This document shows positions 28,817-39,559 of a stretch of DNA of 64,000 nt, in pieces (the stretch's first letter is position 1; each line of letters starts with the position of its first letter). The DNA is from Chloroflexota bacterium (GTDB taxonomy: Bacteria > Chloroflexota > Anaerolineae > Caldilineales > Caldilineaceae). The translations under genes were made by a program, and so were the position numbers. The notes below the pieces were generated by a model. It was not told the origin of the DNA. It was given only the letters and a program-made list of their open reading frames with translations, and did not search any database. The stretch spans positions 186,001 to 250,000 of the forward strand of contig BOKO01000004.1 in assembly GCA_016861025.1 (NCBI GenBank), read 5' to 3'.

Positions 28817-30564
28817 TCGTCGTCTAGCCTCTCTCCGCCCAAAACGAAGGGCAGATAGCGACGTTCGCCAATCGTCAGGAAGATGGCGGTCGGCGCGCCC
28901 CACACATTATCGGCGTCCTGCGCATCGACAAAAATGATATGCTGACCCTTCGCCCAGCTCTGTGTGTCAATGAGGGCAAACGCCGACTCCACCGGTGTTG
29001 TGAACGCGCCATCCGTCGGCGTCATCGGTGTAGTGACCGTGCCCGTGATCCAGCCCGGCTGTCCCACCGAATAGCGCATCGCCTGAATCGGCTGCACCGG
29101 TTCAACTCCGTAGCCGCCGGAATAGAAGCGGCTGTCGTCGGCAGTCGCCGTCAGCGTCACAATTTGCCCGGGGGCAATCACGCCGCTGATCGAAAGCGAG
29201 ACATCGATCACCTCTGGTCCAGAAGGCGCGCGGTAGGGCAGGATCGCAGCCTTGGCTGCGTAGGTCAGGCTCACCAGCGTCGGCGTGATGATCGAGGACT
29301 CGAAGGTTGCACATGGCTCGAAAAACGCATTGCCAAGCTCAAAAGTGAAAGCCGCCACGCCCAGCTCGCCGTAAGCAAAATCATCGGTCGTGCCGTCAGT
29401 CATGTAAATGCAGCCCGGCGCGCCCGATTGACAGGCCGGATAGCCGGTGTAATAGCCGAACTTGCGCGCCAGCGTCTGCAAGGCGACGCCGTTCGGCGCC
29501 GGCGTCTGCGTCCACCCCCACGGAAAAAGGATTTTGGGGAAATAGCTGTGCAACGAGATCATTAGTCCGCTCGCGTCGGCCGGGGCTGCGTCGCTGTTGA
29601 GCGGTCCGCGCGCATCGGAAAAGATCGTGCGCATGTACGCCTCCAGCGCCTGCACCTCCGGCTCCGAAGCTGCGCCAGCGCCGCGATAGACGATCGAACA
29701 GGCGTCGGCGCTGGAACAATTGACGCCGGTGCACTGCCCCCACTTGAAGCTGCTGTTGCGGTTGAGATCGACGCCGTAGCTCATTGGATCGAACCCGCAC
29801 AGGTCGTTGTTCGTGTTCTTGCGCCAGAGCAGCCCGCCTTCGGCGCGCTTGCGTCCGTCCGGGTTTGCCTGCGGGACGACGTGAATCTCGGTGTAGTCGA
29901 GCAGCCACGTGGCGTCGGCGTCGACGCCGTAGCTGCGCACCAGACGCTCGGCGAAGCGCATCGCTGTCTCAGCGGTCGTGTATTCGCGTGCATGGATCGC
30001 CGCCATCAGAAAAAAGACAGGTTTGGATCCCGGCGTCGCCTGATTGGTGAGCACGACGCCAGGAATTTTGTATCCTGTTGCGCCGCTGCTGCGTTGAAAC
30101 TCCCAGCTTTCACCGAGAACAACCTCTCGCACCAGCGCAGGAAATTCTTGAGCAAGCTGCGCCATGCTGGCGTAGGTCTCTTCGACGGTGCGATAACAGG
30201 CGTAACCGGGGATGCCGCCGGTGTTGGCTGATGTCTGCGCGGCTGTCTGCGCTGCCAGCAGATCGCTGGTGGCTTTCTGATCAACGATGATTTGGCGGGT
30301 CTGCGTCTGCAGTCGTCGCAATTCCTTCTTCGTCACCCAGAGCGTCGCCTGTTTTGTTGCATGGTCAACGCGCCAGACATCAAACTGCGCAACCAGTCGT
30401 TGTAAATCGTCCTGGTCGGTGAAAGAAATCTGCACCACGACGCCATCTAGCGTCGTCGGGATGAATGGCTCACCCTGTGCTGCGACTGGCGCAGGCATAG
30501 TCAGGAACCAGCCGGTCAACGCCATCACCACCATGATCGCTTGAGCAAGGTGCGGAATGTGCAT
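28813..30564 (-). CDS. Secreted zinc carboxypeptidase (M14)
   Basis: A 583-residue exoprotease. The signal peptide ends near VAAQ30. An N-terminal propeptide-like region precedes the M14 domain, with zinc ligands His191 and Glu194 (IHARE), VPQANPDGRKR, His339 (LHSYF) and catalytic Glu409 (FTFELG). A C-terminal beta-rich domain (about 455-570) ends GERRYLPFVLGGERLDDE, with the YLP motif also found at the end of the RCC1-clostripain protein. It is cotranscribed with ctaG-like and the upstream membrane gene (5-nt gap). Confidence 0.92.
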   Translation of the reverse strand: MHIPHLAQAIMVVMALTGWFLTMPAPVAAQGEPFIPTTLDGVVVQISFTDQDDLQRLVAQFDVWRVDHATKQATLWVTKKELRRLQTQTRQIIVDQKATSDLLAAQTAAQTSANTGGIPGYACYRTVEETYASMAQLAQEFPALVREVVLGESWEFQRSSGATGYKIPGVVLTNQATPGSKPVFFLMAAIHAREYTTAETAMRFAERLVRSYGVDADATWLLDYTEIHVVPQANPDGRKRAEGGLLWRKNTNNDLCGFDPMSYGVDLNRNSSFKWGQCTGVNCSSADACSIVYRGAGAASEPEVQALEAYMRTIFSDARGPLNSDAAPADASGLMISLHSYFPKILFPWGWTQTPAPNGVALQTLARKFGYYTGYPACQSGAPGCIYMTDGTTDDFAYGELGVAAFTFELGNAFFEPCATFESSIITPTLVSLTYAAKAAILPYRAPSGPEVIDVSLSISGVIAPGQIVTLTATADDSRFYSGGYGVEPVQPIQAMRYSVGQPGWITGTVTTPMTPTDGAFTTPVESAFALIDTQSWAKGQHIIFVDAQDADNVWGAPTAIFLTIGERRYLPFVLGGERLDDE

Positions 30565-30569
30565 TTGCT

Positions 30570-31058
30570 TTATCGTCCGAAGCCAAAATCCAGCGCGCTA
30601 AAAAAGAGCGGAATCATCAGCACGCCGCCGAGCAGGATTGCAGCAATTTCAATGTAAACCCAACCCTGCGCTGCGCGCAGCCATTGACGCTGCCACGAGT
30701 TAGGTGCACGGTGTTTTGCCTGATAAACGTAACGGACAAGATACATCTCCTGCTCGCGCACCGGCTCCAACGGCTGCACGTCCCAACCGGCGTGTTGAAA
30801 CAGGCGCGGCAGCGACGTAACCAGCCGATGCGCCAGCCAGCCCAGCGGCAACACAGCCGCCACCAGAAATAAGCCGGCGCCGAGCAAAACATCCAACCAA
30901 TACCAGGGAATCGGGCTGAAGTGCGCAAAAAGATCAACCCACGCCCATAAAATAAAAAGTAGCAGCGGCGACGCCAGCAGCCACATGCCCATGGCGCCGG
31001 GCGTCGCCTCGATCAAGTCGGCGGGCACCTGTCTTTGTTCTAGCTTCGCCGCGCTCAC
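30570..31058 (-). CDS. Hypothetical membrane protein
   Basis: A 162-residue protein with three or four hydrophobic helices (about 24-45, 55-80, 133-155) and a soluble loop (EPVREQEMYLVRYVYQAKH). No family recognised. It is first of a three-gene leftward unit with the carboxypeptidase and CtaG-like genes. Confidence 0.6.
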   Translation of the reverse strand: MSAAKLEQRQVPADLIEATPGAMGMWLLASPLLLFILWAWVDLFAHFSPIPWYWLDVLLGAGLFLVAAVLPLGWLAHRLVTSLPRLFQHAGWDVQPLEPVREQEMYLVRYVYQAKHRAPNSWQRQWLRAAQGWVYIEIAAILLGGVLMIPLFFSALDFGFGR

Positions 31059-31143
31059 GCTTTCACCTCACATCTTCAGCGCCGACCATTGCATCAACAG
31101 GTCGATTGTGGCGCACTTCGCAGCTTGCGCGCCGTCATCCAAC

Positions 31144-32169
31144 TCACTTTTCGAGCGCCTGTTTCCAATTTGGAATCTCACGACGATGACGCCAACGCCA
31201 CCACAGTCCAACCGGATAGCCCGCCATCTTTGCCAGATCGCCGGTGACACGGATCACCGGCACGAGCGCCGCCGCCGCCAACCACTCCGGCGGGGTCAGT
31301 TGTGCGCCGAGCACGCGCAGCCGCTGCCACGGACGCCCACAGTAGAGCACGACGCCAGCCAATAACCCAAGCCAACCCAGCCAGCGCGCAAAAAAGCCGA
31401 AATACGCATGTCCGAGCAGCATCGGCAGCGCCACAAAATAGACGCCGTAGCGAATGGCGTGACGCTTGCGCCAGAGATCAGCCTTGCCGTCCCCGCGCGC
31501 ATAGCGGTAGTACTGCGTCCAGAATTTGCGCAGCGACTCGCGCGGGCGAAAATGCACCAGCGCATCCGGCGCCCATGTGAAGCCCGACGGACGCTCCGGC
31601 GCCTGCGCGTTGATGGCAAAATCAAAGAGCAAATCTTCGCAGTAATCCAACCATTCGGGATAGCCGCCCGCTCGCTCCCACGCCGCTTTGGTGAAGGCGA
31701 CCGAGCGGCTGCTGGGCAGAAAGCGGTTGGGATCGATGTCGTCGCGCAGCGGCAGCACCGTCGCCGCCATTGCGGTTTGGAAGACGCCCTCGACATCGGG
31801 CGCAAAGAAACCGGCCACAGCCAGCGTGTTTGCATCGCGCACCCACGGCTCGACCAGCTTCTCCAGCCAGTTCGCTTCAAGCCGCACGCCTGCATCTGTG
31901 GCGGCGATGATCGGGCCGTGAGCGGCGGCAATCGCCAGGTTGCGCCCGCGGCTGATATTGGCGCCAGGCGCTTCGATCACCCGCAAACCGGGCAGACGAT
32001 CGGGGTGGCTGGCGGCAAAGGAGCGGATCAGATCGACCGTTCCATCGGTGCTGCCGCCGTCGCAGAGCACGACCTCGTCTGGGCGCCGCGTCTGCGCAGC
32101 CAACGATTCGAGCAGGCGGTCGATGCTGTTGCGTTCGTTGTAGACTGTCGCGATCACAGAAACGTTCAT
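31144..32169 (-). CDS. Family 2 glycosyltransferase
   Basis: A 341-residue membrane-associated GT-A enzyme. It has SVIATVYNERNSIDRLLESL, the VVLCDGGSTDGTVDLI block, an ATDAG metal motif, a YCEDLLFDF acceptor block and two or three C-terminal hydrophobic helices. The start is uncertain: ATGs at 32169 and 32178 lie close together and neither has a good ribosome site. It probably adds sugar to a lipid or polysaccharide. It is 85 nt from the membrane-protein gene. Confidence 0.85.
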   Translation of the reverse strand: MNVSVIATVYNERNSIDRLLESLAAQTRRPDEVVLCDGGSTDGTVDLIRSFAASHPDRLPGLRVIEAPGANISRGRNLAIAAAHGPIIAATDAGVRLEANWLEKLVEPWVRDANTLAVAGFFAPDVEGVFQTAMAATVLPLRDDIDPNRFLPSSRSVAFTKAAWERAGGYPEWLDYCEDLLFDFAINAQAPERPSGFTWAPDALVHFRPRESLRKFWTQYYRYARGDGKADLWRKRHAIRYGVYFVALPMLLGHAYFGFFARWLGWLGLLAGVVLYCGRPWQRLRVLGAQLTPPEWLAAAALVPVIRVTGDLAKMAGYPVGLWWRWRHRREIPNWKQALEK

Positions 32170-32217
32170 GTCCACCATTGTGCCGCAACCTGCCTGCATT
32201 GACAATCGGCGCTTCCG

Positions 32218-34085
<1,868 letters not shown>

Positions 34086-34089
<4 letters not shown>

Positions 34090-34580
34090 TCACTGTGGGT
34101 TCGCTCAGGTTTGGAGCCGAGCAACAGCCGTCCTTCCGGTGAATTCATAAAGATGACGACCAAAATAGCGCCGAGCATGTAGAGAAAAAGCAGCGGCCGT
34201 TCAGTCAACACCTGGTTGCGGTCAGAGAGATAAACCTGCAACGCCACCAACAAGATCAACGACTCCACAATCATCGCCATATGCCAGCCGAAGCGCGGTC
34301 GCACAACACAGCCGACAACACTGACCAAAACCAAAAAGGCGAAAGGCAAAAGGACGATGGCTTGTTGGAACTGCTCGAGCACGGCCGCCGGCGGCTCCTC
34401 AAAGACGTCAACCACATCCCAGTCAATTGTAAACAGCAGAAAGCCCGATGCGCCGAGAAAAAAGAGCGCCTGCACCAGCAAGATCACGACTGTGATCCAA
34501 CGGGACCAACGATACTGCTGGCTGCTGCGATGGATCAATGCAGGCAGTGGAATCTGCTGCGGCGCCGGAGCTTCACTCAT
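34086..34580 (-). CDS. Hypothetical four-helix membrane protein
   Basis: A 164-residue integral membrane protein with four predicted helices and a charged loop (DVFEEPPAAVLEQFQQA). It overlaps the Vps62-like gene by 4 nt, so the two products may form one membrane complex. No family recognised. The start is taken at the ATG 34580. Confidence 0.6.
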
Positions 34581-34697
34581 AGTCTTGTATATTCTCGCTT
34601 GCAATTGAACGCGGATTGTACGGATCGACTCGCCGCTGCGTCAACTCCTGGTCGTGCGCCAGGCAAGTCATGTCGGAGGCGATGACTCGCTCGCCCC

Positions 34698-35657
34698 TCA
34701 ACCTAAACTGAGTGCAAGTTCTTCGAGCGAGGCGTTGCCGCCGCTCAGGATCAGGGCAATGCGTTTGCCTGTCAGTCGCTCCTTGAGCCTGTGCGCAGCC
34801 GCCAGCGGCGCCGCGCCCGCCAGTTCCGCCAGCGTCTTGGCTTTTTCCAGGTAGATGCGCACGGCCTCAATCATTTCGCTGTCTTCGACGAGAACAAAAT
34901 CATCGAGATGCTCCCACATGATCTGCTGCGGCATCATAAAGGGAGCGCCGGTGGCAAGACCGGCGGCGCGCGTGGCAATCGGCGCGGTGCGCGCTGCGTG
35001 CGCCTGCCAGCTCAGGAAACCGGCCGGCGCTCCCGCCGCCGCCACGCCGATCACCTGGATGCGCGGGTTGATGCTCTTGGCGACCAGACAGGCGCCCGCA
35101 CAGCCGCTGCCGCCGCCCACCGGCGCAATGATCACATCGATGTCGGGCTGCGCTTCGAGGATTTCCAGTGTGTGCGTGGCGACGCCAGCGATCAGCAGTG
35201 GTTCGTCGCCCGACGAGATGAAACGCAGCCCCTGCTCCTGCTCCAACGTCGTGCAGTGGCGCTTGCTCGCCTCAAAATCGGCGCCATGAAAGACGACCTC
35301 GGCGCCATAGGCGCGCATCGCATTGACCTTGACCGGATTGGCGCCCTCCGGCACGACGATCACGGCGCGCACGCCAAACAGCTGCGCAGCGTAGGCGACC
35401 GACTGGCCGTGGTTGCCGGTTGAGGCAGTCACGACGCCGCGCTGGCGCTCTTCTGGTGTCAGGTGCGCCATGAAATTGACGCCGCCGCGCACCTTGAACG
35501 CACCGATCGGCTGATAGTTTTCGTGCTTGACAAAGACTGTGGCGCCCAGTAGTGCATCCAACTGCGGATGGTGGTGCAACGGGGTCGGCGCCAGATAGGG
35601 CGCAATCGTGCGGCGCGCCAGCAGAACATCGTGAAACGTGGGCAGCGGTTTCGACAC
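34698..35657 (-). CDS. PLP-dependent threonine dehydratase / serine racemase-like enzyme
   Basis: A 319-residue fold-type II PLP enzyme. It has the Schiff-base Lys in QPIGAFKVRGG, the ASTGNHGQSVAYAA substrate loop and the GGGSGC phosphate-binding loop. These enzymes deaminate threonine or serine, or racemise serine; no ACT regulatory domain is present. The start is the GTG at 35657, with AGAGAGGA upstream; the longer ATG reading runs into a family B repeat and is not real. Confidence 0.88.
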   Translation of the reverse strand: MSKPLPTFHDVLLARRTIAPYLAPTPLHHHPQLDALLGATVFVKHENYQPIGAFKVRGGVNFMAHLTPEERQRGVVTASTGNHGQSVAYAAQLFGVRAVIVVPEGANPVKVNAMRAYGAEVVFHGADFEASKRHCTTLEQEQGLRFISSGDEPLLIAGVATHTLEILEAQPDIDVIIAPVGGGSGCAGACLVAKSINPRIQVIGVAAAGAPAGFLSWQAHAARTAPIATRAAGLATGAPFMMPQQIMWEHLDDFVLVEDSEMIEAVRIYLEKAKTLAELAGAAPLAAAHRLKERLTGKRIALILSGGNASLEELALSLG

Positions 35658-35689
35658 AGACGATCCTCTCTGAATGATGCAACCATGAT

Positions 35690-35775
35690 GGCACGCGGAC
35701 GACGCAGATTGAGCGGATTCACGCAGATTCAAGAGAAGATTAGCGCCAATCCGTCTGATCCGCGTTCTATTTGCG
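35690..35775. repeat. Repeat family B, imperfect palindrome
   Basis: The left side has GCACGCGGACGACGCAGATT and GAGCGGATT, and the right side AATCCGTCTGATCCGCGTTC. It has the same layout as the copies inside the metal-transport operon. It lies upstream of the PLP enzyme gene. Confidence 0.75.
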
Positions 35776-35782
35776 AATCTGT

Positions 35783-36193
35783 CTAAACTTCGCGGCTGGC
35801 GCGCGCCATGCGGCGATAGGCGATGAACATAGCGCCGAGGGCAGTGATGCCGGCAATCGCCACTTTGGTCAGGTCGAAGACCGGCTGCACAGTGACGCCG
35901 TGCTGGTCGATGGTGATCACAGCGACCGGGCGTCCCAGGGCAAACCCGCCGCCGCCCCCACCGCCGCCGCTGCCGCCACTCTCGTCGCCTTCGCCCTCGC
36001 CGCCGCCAAAGCCAACGCCCATGCTCACGCTCAATTCGGAGGCGGTGATCACGGTCACGCCGCTCTGCGTCAATGGAGGACTGTAGACAGCGTCGGTGCG
36101 CGCCACGTCGAACAGCCGCCCGATCAGCCGGCCAGCCTCATCGACCGAACGCACTGGCAATGTAAAGAACGATGCATCGCGGTTGTCACTCAT
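35783..36193 (-). CDS. GerW/YtfJ-family protein
   Basis: A 136-residue protein with the GerW (YtfJ) layout: an N-terminal domain, a Gly-rich stretch of more than ten Gly, RPVAVITIDQHGVTVQPVFD and a final membrane helix. In Bacillus the family acts in spore germination, but homologues occur widely in non-sporulating bacteria. It overlaps the upstream gene by 8 nt. Confidence 0.82.
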   Translation of the reverse strand: MSDNRDASFFTLPVRSVDEAGRLIGRLFDVARTDAVYSPPLTQSGVTVITASELSVSMGVGFGGGEGEGDESGGSGGGGGGGGFALGRPVAVITIDQHGVTVQPVFDLTKVAIAGITALGAMFIAYRRMARASREV

Positions 36194-36563
36194 GCAAGCC
36201 TCCTGATTTCTGTCGTCCGTTCCAGACCAACATAGCTATTATTATCAACGCCAACGCAAGCTGCACCAGCCGCGTGCTATCGACAATGCGGTGGACAGAT
36301 GTGTGGCCACGCCGCTGCACGTGGAGCGCAATCGGCGTGTTCCACACCAGCCCGCCGCCGGGCCAACGCACCATCACCACCAGCGACTCGCCGGTGATGG
36401 TGTAGAATCCTGCGATCTGGGGTGCGCCGAGCTGACGGCGGATTGAGAATGATGGGTTGGTGTATCTACGCCGTGTCATTACGCCGAAATCCTCGCAATA
36501 GTATTCGGGGCGCAGTTCGTCAAGCTCATCGTCATCCGTTGTCGTCCTCATCATGCCTTTCAT
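36186..36563 (-). CDS. Hypothetical protein with C-terminal membrane helix
   Basis: A protein of about 125 residues with an acidic start (TTDDDELDELRPEYYCEDFG), a beta-rich middle (AGFYTITGESLVVMVRWPGG) and a single C-terminal membrane helix. It overlaps GerW and was probably a partner in a two-gene unit. The start is not certain (36563 or 36554). Confidence 0.55.
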   Translation of the reverse strand: MKGMMRTTTDDDELDELRPEYYCEDFGVMTRRRYTNPSFSIRRQLGAPQIAGFYTITGESLVVMVRWPGGGLVWNTPIALHVQRRGHTSVHRIVDSTRLVQLALALIIIAMLVWNGRQKSGGLHE

Positions 36564-36669
36564 TGCCGGTGTTGTCAGTCGATGGCTCAACCACCACCGA
36601 TTCAATCATATCACATTCGCATTTACATAGACGCAACGTTTTCTTTCGACGGATTCACAGATTTGCAAT

Positions 36670-36689
36670 ATGTAGCTTTTGTGCTACAT
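36670..36689. promoter_or_regulatory. Operator-like palindrome before HigB-like toxin
   Basis: ATGTAGC, TTTTGT, GCTACAT: a perfect 7-bp inverted repeat ending 8 nt before the toxin start. It is a probable site for autoregulation by the HigA-like antitoxin. Confidence 0.6.
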
Positions 36690-36697
36690 TAAACTCG

Positions 36698-37039
36698 ATG
36701 ACCGAATTAGGCATCGAGGTCCTGGAATACTTGACTGAAGACGGGCGCAATCTCTTTCGCACCTGGCTCGAAGCATTAAGAGATGCTGAAGCGCGTGCGC
36801 GCATACGTGTACCGATCAACCGTATCCGCCTTGGCAATTTCGGTGACAGCAAATCGGTCGGGGGTGGAGTGAGCGAGCTGCGGATTCCATACGGCCCAGG
36901 GTATCGGGTTTATTTTGGTCGCCAGGGCAATCGTGTTGTGATTTTGCTGTGTGGTGGTGACAAACGTACGCAAGCACGTGACATAGAAACCGCCCGTGTT
37001 GCATGGCAAGATTATGTGAAGAGATCAACATCGGCATGA
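36698..37039 (+). CDS. HigB/RelE-like toxin (phage Gp49-like)
   Basis: A 113-residue RelE-superfamily toxin of the addiction-module killer type: LDALRDAEARARIRVPINRIRLGNFGDSKSVGGGVSELRIPYGPGYRVYF and VILLCGGDKRTQARDIETA. By family, a ribosome-dependent mRNase. It precedes the antitoxin, with an ATGA overlap, in the HigBA order. It is likely controlled by the palindrome just upstream. Confidence 0.88.
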   Translation: MTELGIEVLEYLTEDGRNLFRTWLEALRDAEARARIRVPINRIRLGNFGDSKSVGGGVSELRIPYGPGYRVYFGRQGNRVVILLCGGDKRTQARDIETARVAWQDYVKRSTSA

Positions 37040-37329
37040 ATACACTGACAGCTCGCTACGAAGAAGGCCTGCACGAGGCGCTGTGCAACCCAGTCGAAGC
37101 CGCGGCGTATCTTGACGCAGCATTGGATGAGGGCGACATCGACAGCTTTTTGCTGGCGCTGCGCGACGTGGCTGAAGCGCGCGGTATTGCACAAACGGCG
37201 CGCGCTGCAAACCTCAATCGTGAAAACCTCTACCGCATGTTAGCGGTCGGTGGCAATCCGCAGTTGTCCAGCCTCAATGCCCTGCTGCAGAGCATGAATC
37301 TCCGGCTTGCCATCGAAGTGCGGCAGTGA
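37036..37329 (+). CDS. HigA-like HTH antitoxin
   Basis: A 97-residue protein with a helix-turn-helix (IAQTARAANLNRENLYRMLAVGGNPQLSSLNALLQSMNLRL) of the addiction-module antidote type. It overlaps the toxin gene by 4 nt. It is predicted to neutralise the toxin and repress the operon. It runs convergent to the metal-permease gene. Confidence 0.88.
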   Translation: MNTLTARYEEGLHEALCNPVEAAAYLDAALDEGDIDSFLLALRDVAEARGIAQTARAANLNRENLYRMLAVGGNPQLSSLNALLQSMNLRLAIEVRQ

Positions 37330-37335
37330 ACCACC

Positions 37336-38439
37336 TCACCGCACCATCGCCGCCTCTGCCAACCGCCGCCCATGGTCGGTGAGGCGTAGTAGCCCGCGCT
37401 CCTGATGGACGGCGCCGCTGCGTTCGGCGTCGCGGATAACCTGTGCGGCGAAGTCGGGCTGCCAGCGCAAGTGCGCCTGCAGATGCTCGGCGCGGCATTC
37501 TACAGCGGCGTCGGGCGCTCCTTCATGATGCAGCAGGTGAATGATGAGCATGGTCTGGGCAAAGCGCCACCGCTGGAGCGCCTGACGCCGCAGCTGCGTC
37601 AGCACCCCCCGCTGCGGCGCCAGCACAAAGACGATGAGGAAGACGACGCCGGTCATTGTCGCCATCGAACCGGCGATGTTGGCGTCGAGCAGCCGCGCCA
37701 GCCAATAGCCCGCCAGCGCGCTGCCTGCGCCGATCGCTACGCTGAGCAATAGCATCTTGCGCAGGTCATCGGTGAGCAGATAGGCTGACGCGGCCGGCGT
37801 CACGATGAGCGCCACGACCAGGATCGCACCCACCGCATCGAACGCGCCGACCGCCGTCACCGAGACCAGCGCCATCAGCCCATAGTGCAGCAGCGCCGGT
37901 GAGAAACCGAATGCGGCCGCCAGCGCCGGGTCGAAGGTCGACAGTTTCAGTTCCTTATAAAAAACTAGAATGAAAACGATGTTGATCAATAAAATGGCGC
38001 TCAGCGTCGCCAGCGCGTGCGGCAGGTCTAGGCCAAAGATCGTTACGCGGTCGAAGGGCGCCAGCGCCAATTCACCCATGATCACCATGTCGACGTCGAG
38101 GTGCACCCCGCGTGCATAGCGTGAGATCAGGATTACCGCCAGGCTGAAGAGCGCCGGAAACACCAGACCAATCGCGGCGTCCTGCTTGACCAGCTTCGTG
38201 CGGTTCAGCGCCTCCACCAGGCTGACCGTGAGCAGCCCCATCGCCGCTGCGCCAATCAACAGCCACGGCGACTGCAAATCCTGCACGATGAAAAAGATCA
38301 ACACGATGCCCAGCAACACGGTGTGGCTGATCGCGTCCGCCATCATCGCCATGCTGCGCAGCACCAAAAAGACGCCCACCAACGCACACCCCGTCGCTGC
38401 GGTCACAGCGATCAACTGAATCTCAAGCGAAGCACTCAT
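37336..38439 (-). CDS. Metal ABC transporter permease with C-terminal winged helix
   Basis: A 367-residue permease of the ZnuB/MntB type. About nine membrane helices span residues 5-280, with VLRSMAMMADAISHTVLLGIVL and the GAFDAVGAILVVALIVTPAASAYLLTDDL block. Residues about 285-367 add a winged-helix region like the N-terminus of DtxR/MntR metalloregulators (IIHLLHHEG ... ERGLLRLTDHGRRLA). It may sense metal at the cytoplasmic side. It is the last gene of the four-gene operon. The ATG at 38439 fits AGGAG at 7 nt. Confidence 0.88.
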   Translation of the reverse strand: MSASLEIQLIAVTAATGCALVGVFLVLRSMAMMADAISHTVLLGIVLIFFIVQDLQSPWLLIGAAAMGLLTVSLVEALNRTKLVKQDAAIGLVFPALFSLAVILISRYARGVHLDVDMVIMGELALAPFDRVTIFGLDLPHALATLSAILLINIVFILVFYKELKLSTFDPALAAAFGFSPALLHYGLMALVSVTAVGAFDAVGAILVVALIVTPAASAYLLTDDLRKMLLLSVAIGAGSALAGYWLARLLDANIAGSMATMTGVVFLIVFVLAPQRGVLTQLRRQALQRWRFAQTMLIIHLLHHEGAPDAAVECRAEHLQAHLRWQPDFAAQVIRDAERSGAVHQERGLLRLTDHGRRLAEAAMVR

Positions 38440-38461
38440 CTGCATTCTCCTCACAAAGACA

Positions 38462-38535
38462 ATGGAACACGGATTTTGCGGATTGAGCGAATCAACGCGG
38501 ATCAAAAATCCGCTCAATCCGCGTCATCCGCGTCC
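38462..38535. repeat. Repeat family B inside metal operon
   Basis: A perfect 12-bp inverted repeat GCGGATTGAGCG (38478-38489) and CGCTCAATCCGC (38511-38522), within a longer imperfect palindrome of CGCGGAT words. It lies between the two permease genes and overlaps the 3' end of the first. Confidence 0.8.
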
Positions 38536-39432
38536 CATTAAACCTGTCGCCAATATCGCGTGTCGTCGATTGCGCAGCCATGTCCAGACGATGCCGCGGT
38601 TTGGCGCCAACAGCAGCGAGACAAGCGCAATGACGCTGATGCACAGCACGATCACCGGTCCCGTCGACAGACCGGCGCCCAGGCTGCTGAGTAGTGTTCC
38701 CACCACTCCCGCCGCGGCGCCAAAGAGCGCCGCAAGCAGCACCATCACGCCCAGGCGATCTGTCCACTGTCGCGCTGCAGCGGCGGGCGCCACCAACATT
38801 GCGCTCATCAAGATCACACCGACCGCCTGCAAGCCGATCACGATGGCGATCACCAACAGCAGCGTGATCAGCACCTCCAGCGCCGTCATCGGAAAGCCGA
38901 GGCTGGCGCCGAAGTCGCGGTCGAAGCTAAGCAGCTTCAGCTCCTTCCAGAAAAGCAGCATCAACCCGACCGCTGCTGCGCCAAAGACGCCCATCATCAT
39001 GACATCGCGTTCGAGCAGCGTGGCGGCTTGACCAAAGAGGAAGTGATTCAACCCGGCCTGGCGGGCGTCGGGGTTGCGCTGCAAGAAGGTGAGCAGCATC
39101 AGCCCGAAGCCGAAGAACGCCGACAGAATAATGCCGAGCGCGCTGTCCTGTTTGAGGCGCGTCAGCCGCGTGACTGCGATCACGAATAACACGCCGGCAA
39201 TGCCCGCCACCGCCGCGCCGCTCATCAACGCCAGCGGCCCTTTGAGACCGGTGAGCATGAAGGCGAGCACCACGCCGGGCAGCGCCGCGTGCGAAATGGC
39301 GTCACCGACCAGACTTTGCTGGCGTAGAAATGCAAACGCGCCGAGCGCCCCGCTCACCAGTCCCAGGATCGCCGTGCCCATCGCCACTGTGCGCAACGTA
39401 TAGTCGAAAAAGAGATCGTTCAATAATTCCAT
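38524..39432 (-). CDS. Metal ABC transporter permease
   Basis: A 302-residue permease of the same family as the next gene, without the winged-helix tail. It has FAFLRQQSLVGDAISHAALPGVVLAF and LQAVGVILMSAMLVAPAAAARQWTDRL. GGAGG precedes the ATG at 39432; longer readings run into repeat B. It forms a heterodimeric pore with the other permease, powered by the ATPase upstream. Confidence 0.92.
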   Translation of the reverse strand: MELLNDLFFDYTLRTVAMGTAILGLVSGALGAFAFLRQQSLVGDAISHAALPGVVLAFMLTGLKGPLALMSGAAVAGIAGVLFVIAVTRLTRLKQDSALGIILSAFFGFGLMLLTFLQRNPDARQAGLNHFLFGQAATLLERDVMMMGVFGAAAVGLMLLFWKELKLLSFDRDFGASLGFPMTALEVLITLLLVIAIVIGLQAVGVILMSAMLVAPAAAARQWTDRLGVMVLLAALFGAAAGVVGTLLSSLGAGLSTGPVIVLCISVIALVSLLLAPNRGIVWTWLRNRRHAILATGLMGRG

Positions 39433-39459
39433 CACTGCCTCCAGATCGTGACTGATAGA

Positions 39460-39552
39460 CCGCTGATGACGCAGATCGGGCGGATTAACGCGGATCAATG
39501 CGAAGAAGAAAATCCGCGCATATCCGCCGAATCCGCGCTGTTCGCGTTCCAT
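39460..39552. repeat. Repeat family B inside metal operon
   Basis: Palindrome-like run of GCAGATCGGGCGGATTAACGC on the left and ATCCGCGCATATCCGCCGAATCCGCG on the right, between the ATPase and the first permease gene. It is the second family B copy in one operon. Confidence 0.7.
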
Positions 39553-39559
39553 TTATTAT

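Noticed and set aside
35658..35732. N-terminal extension of the PLP enzyme
   Set aside because: The extra residues come from a family B repeat; the GTG at 35657 has a good ribosome site.
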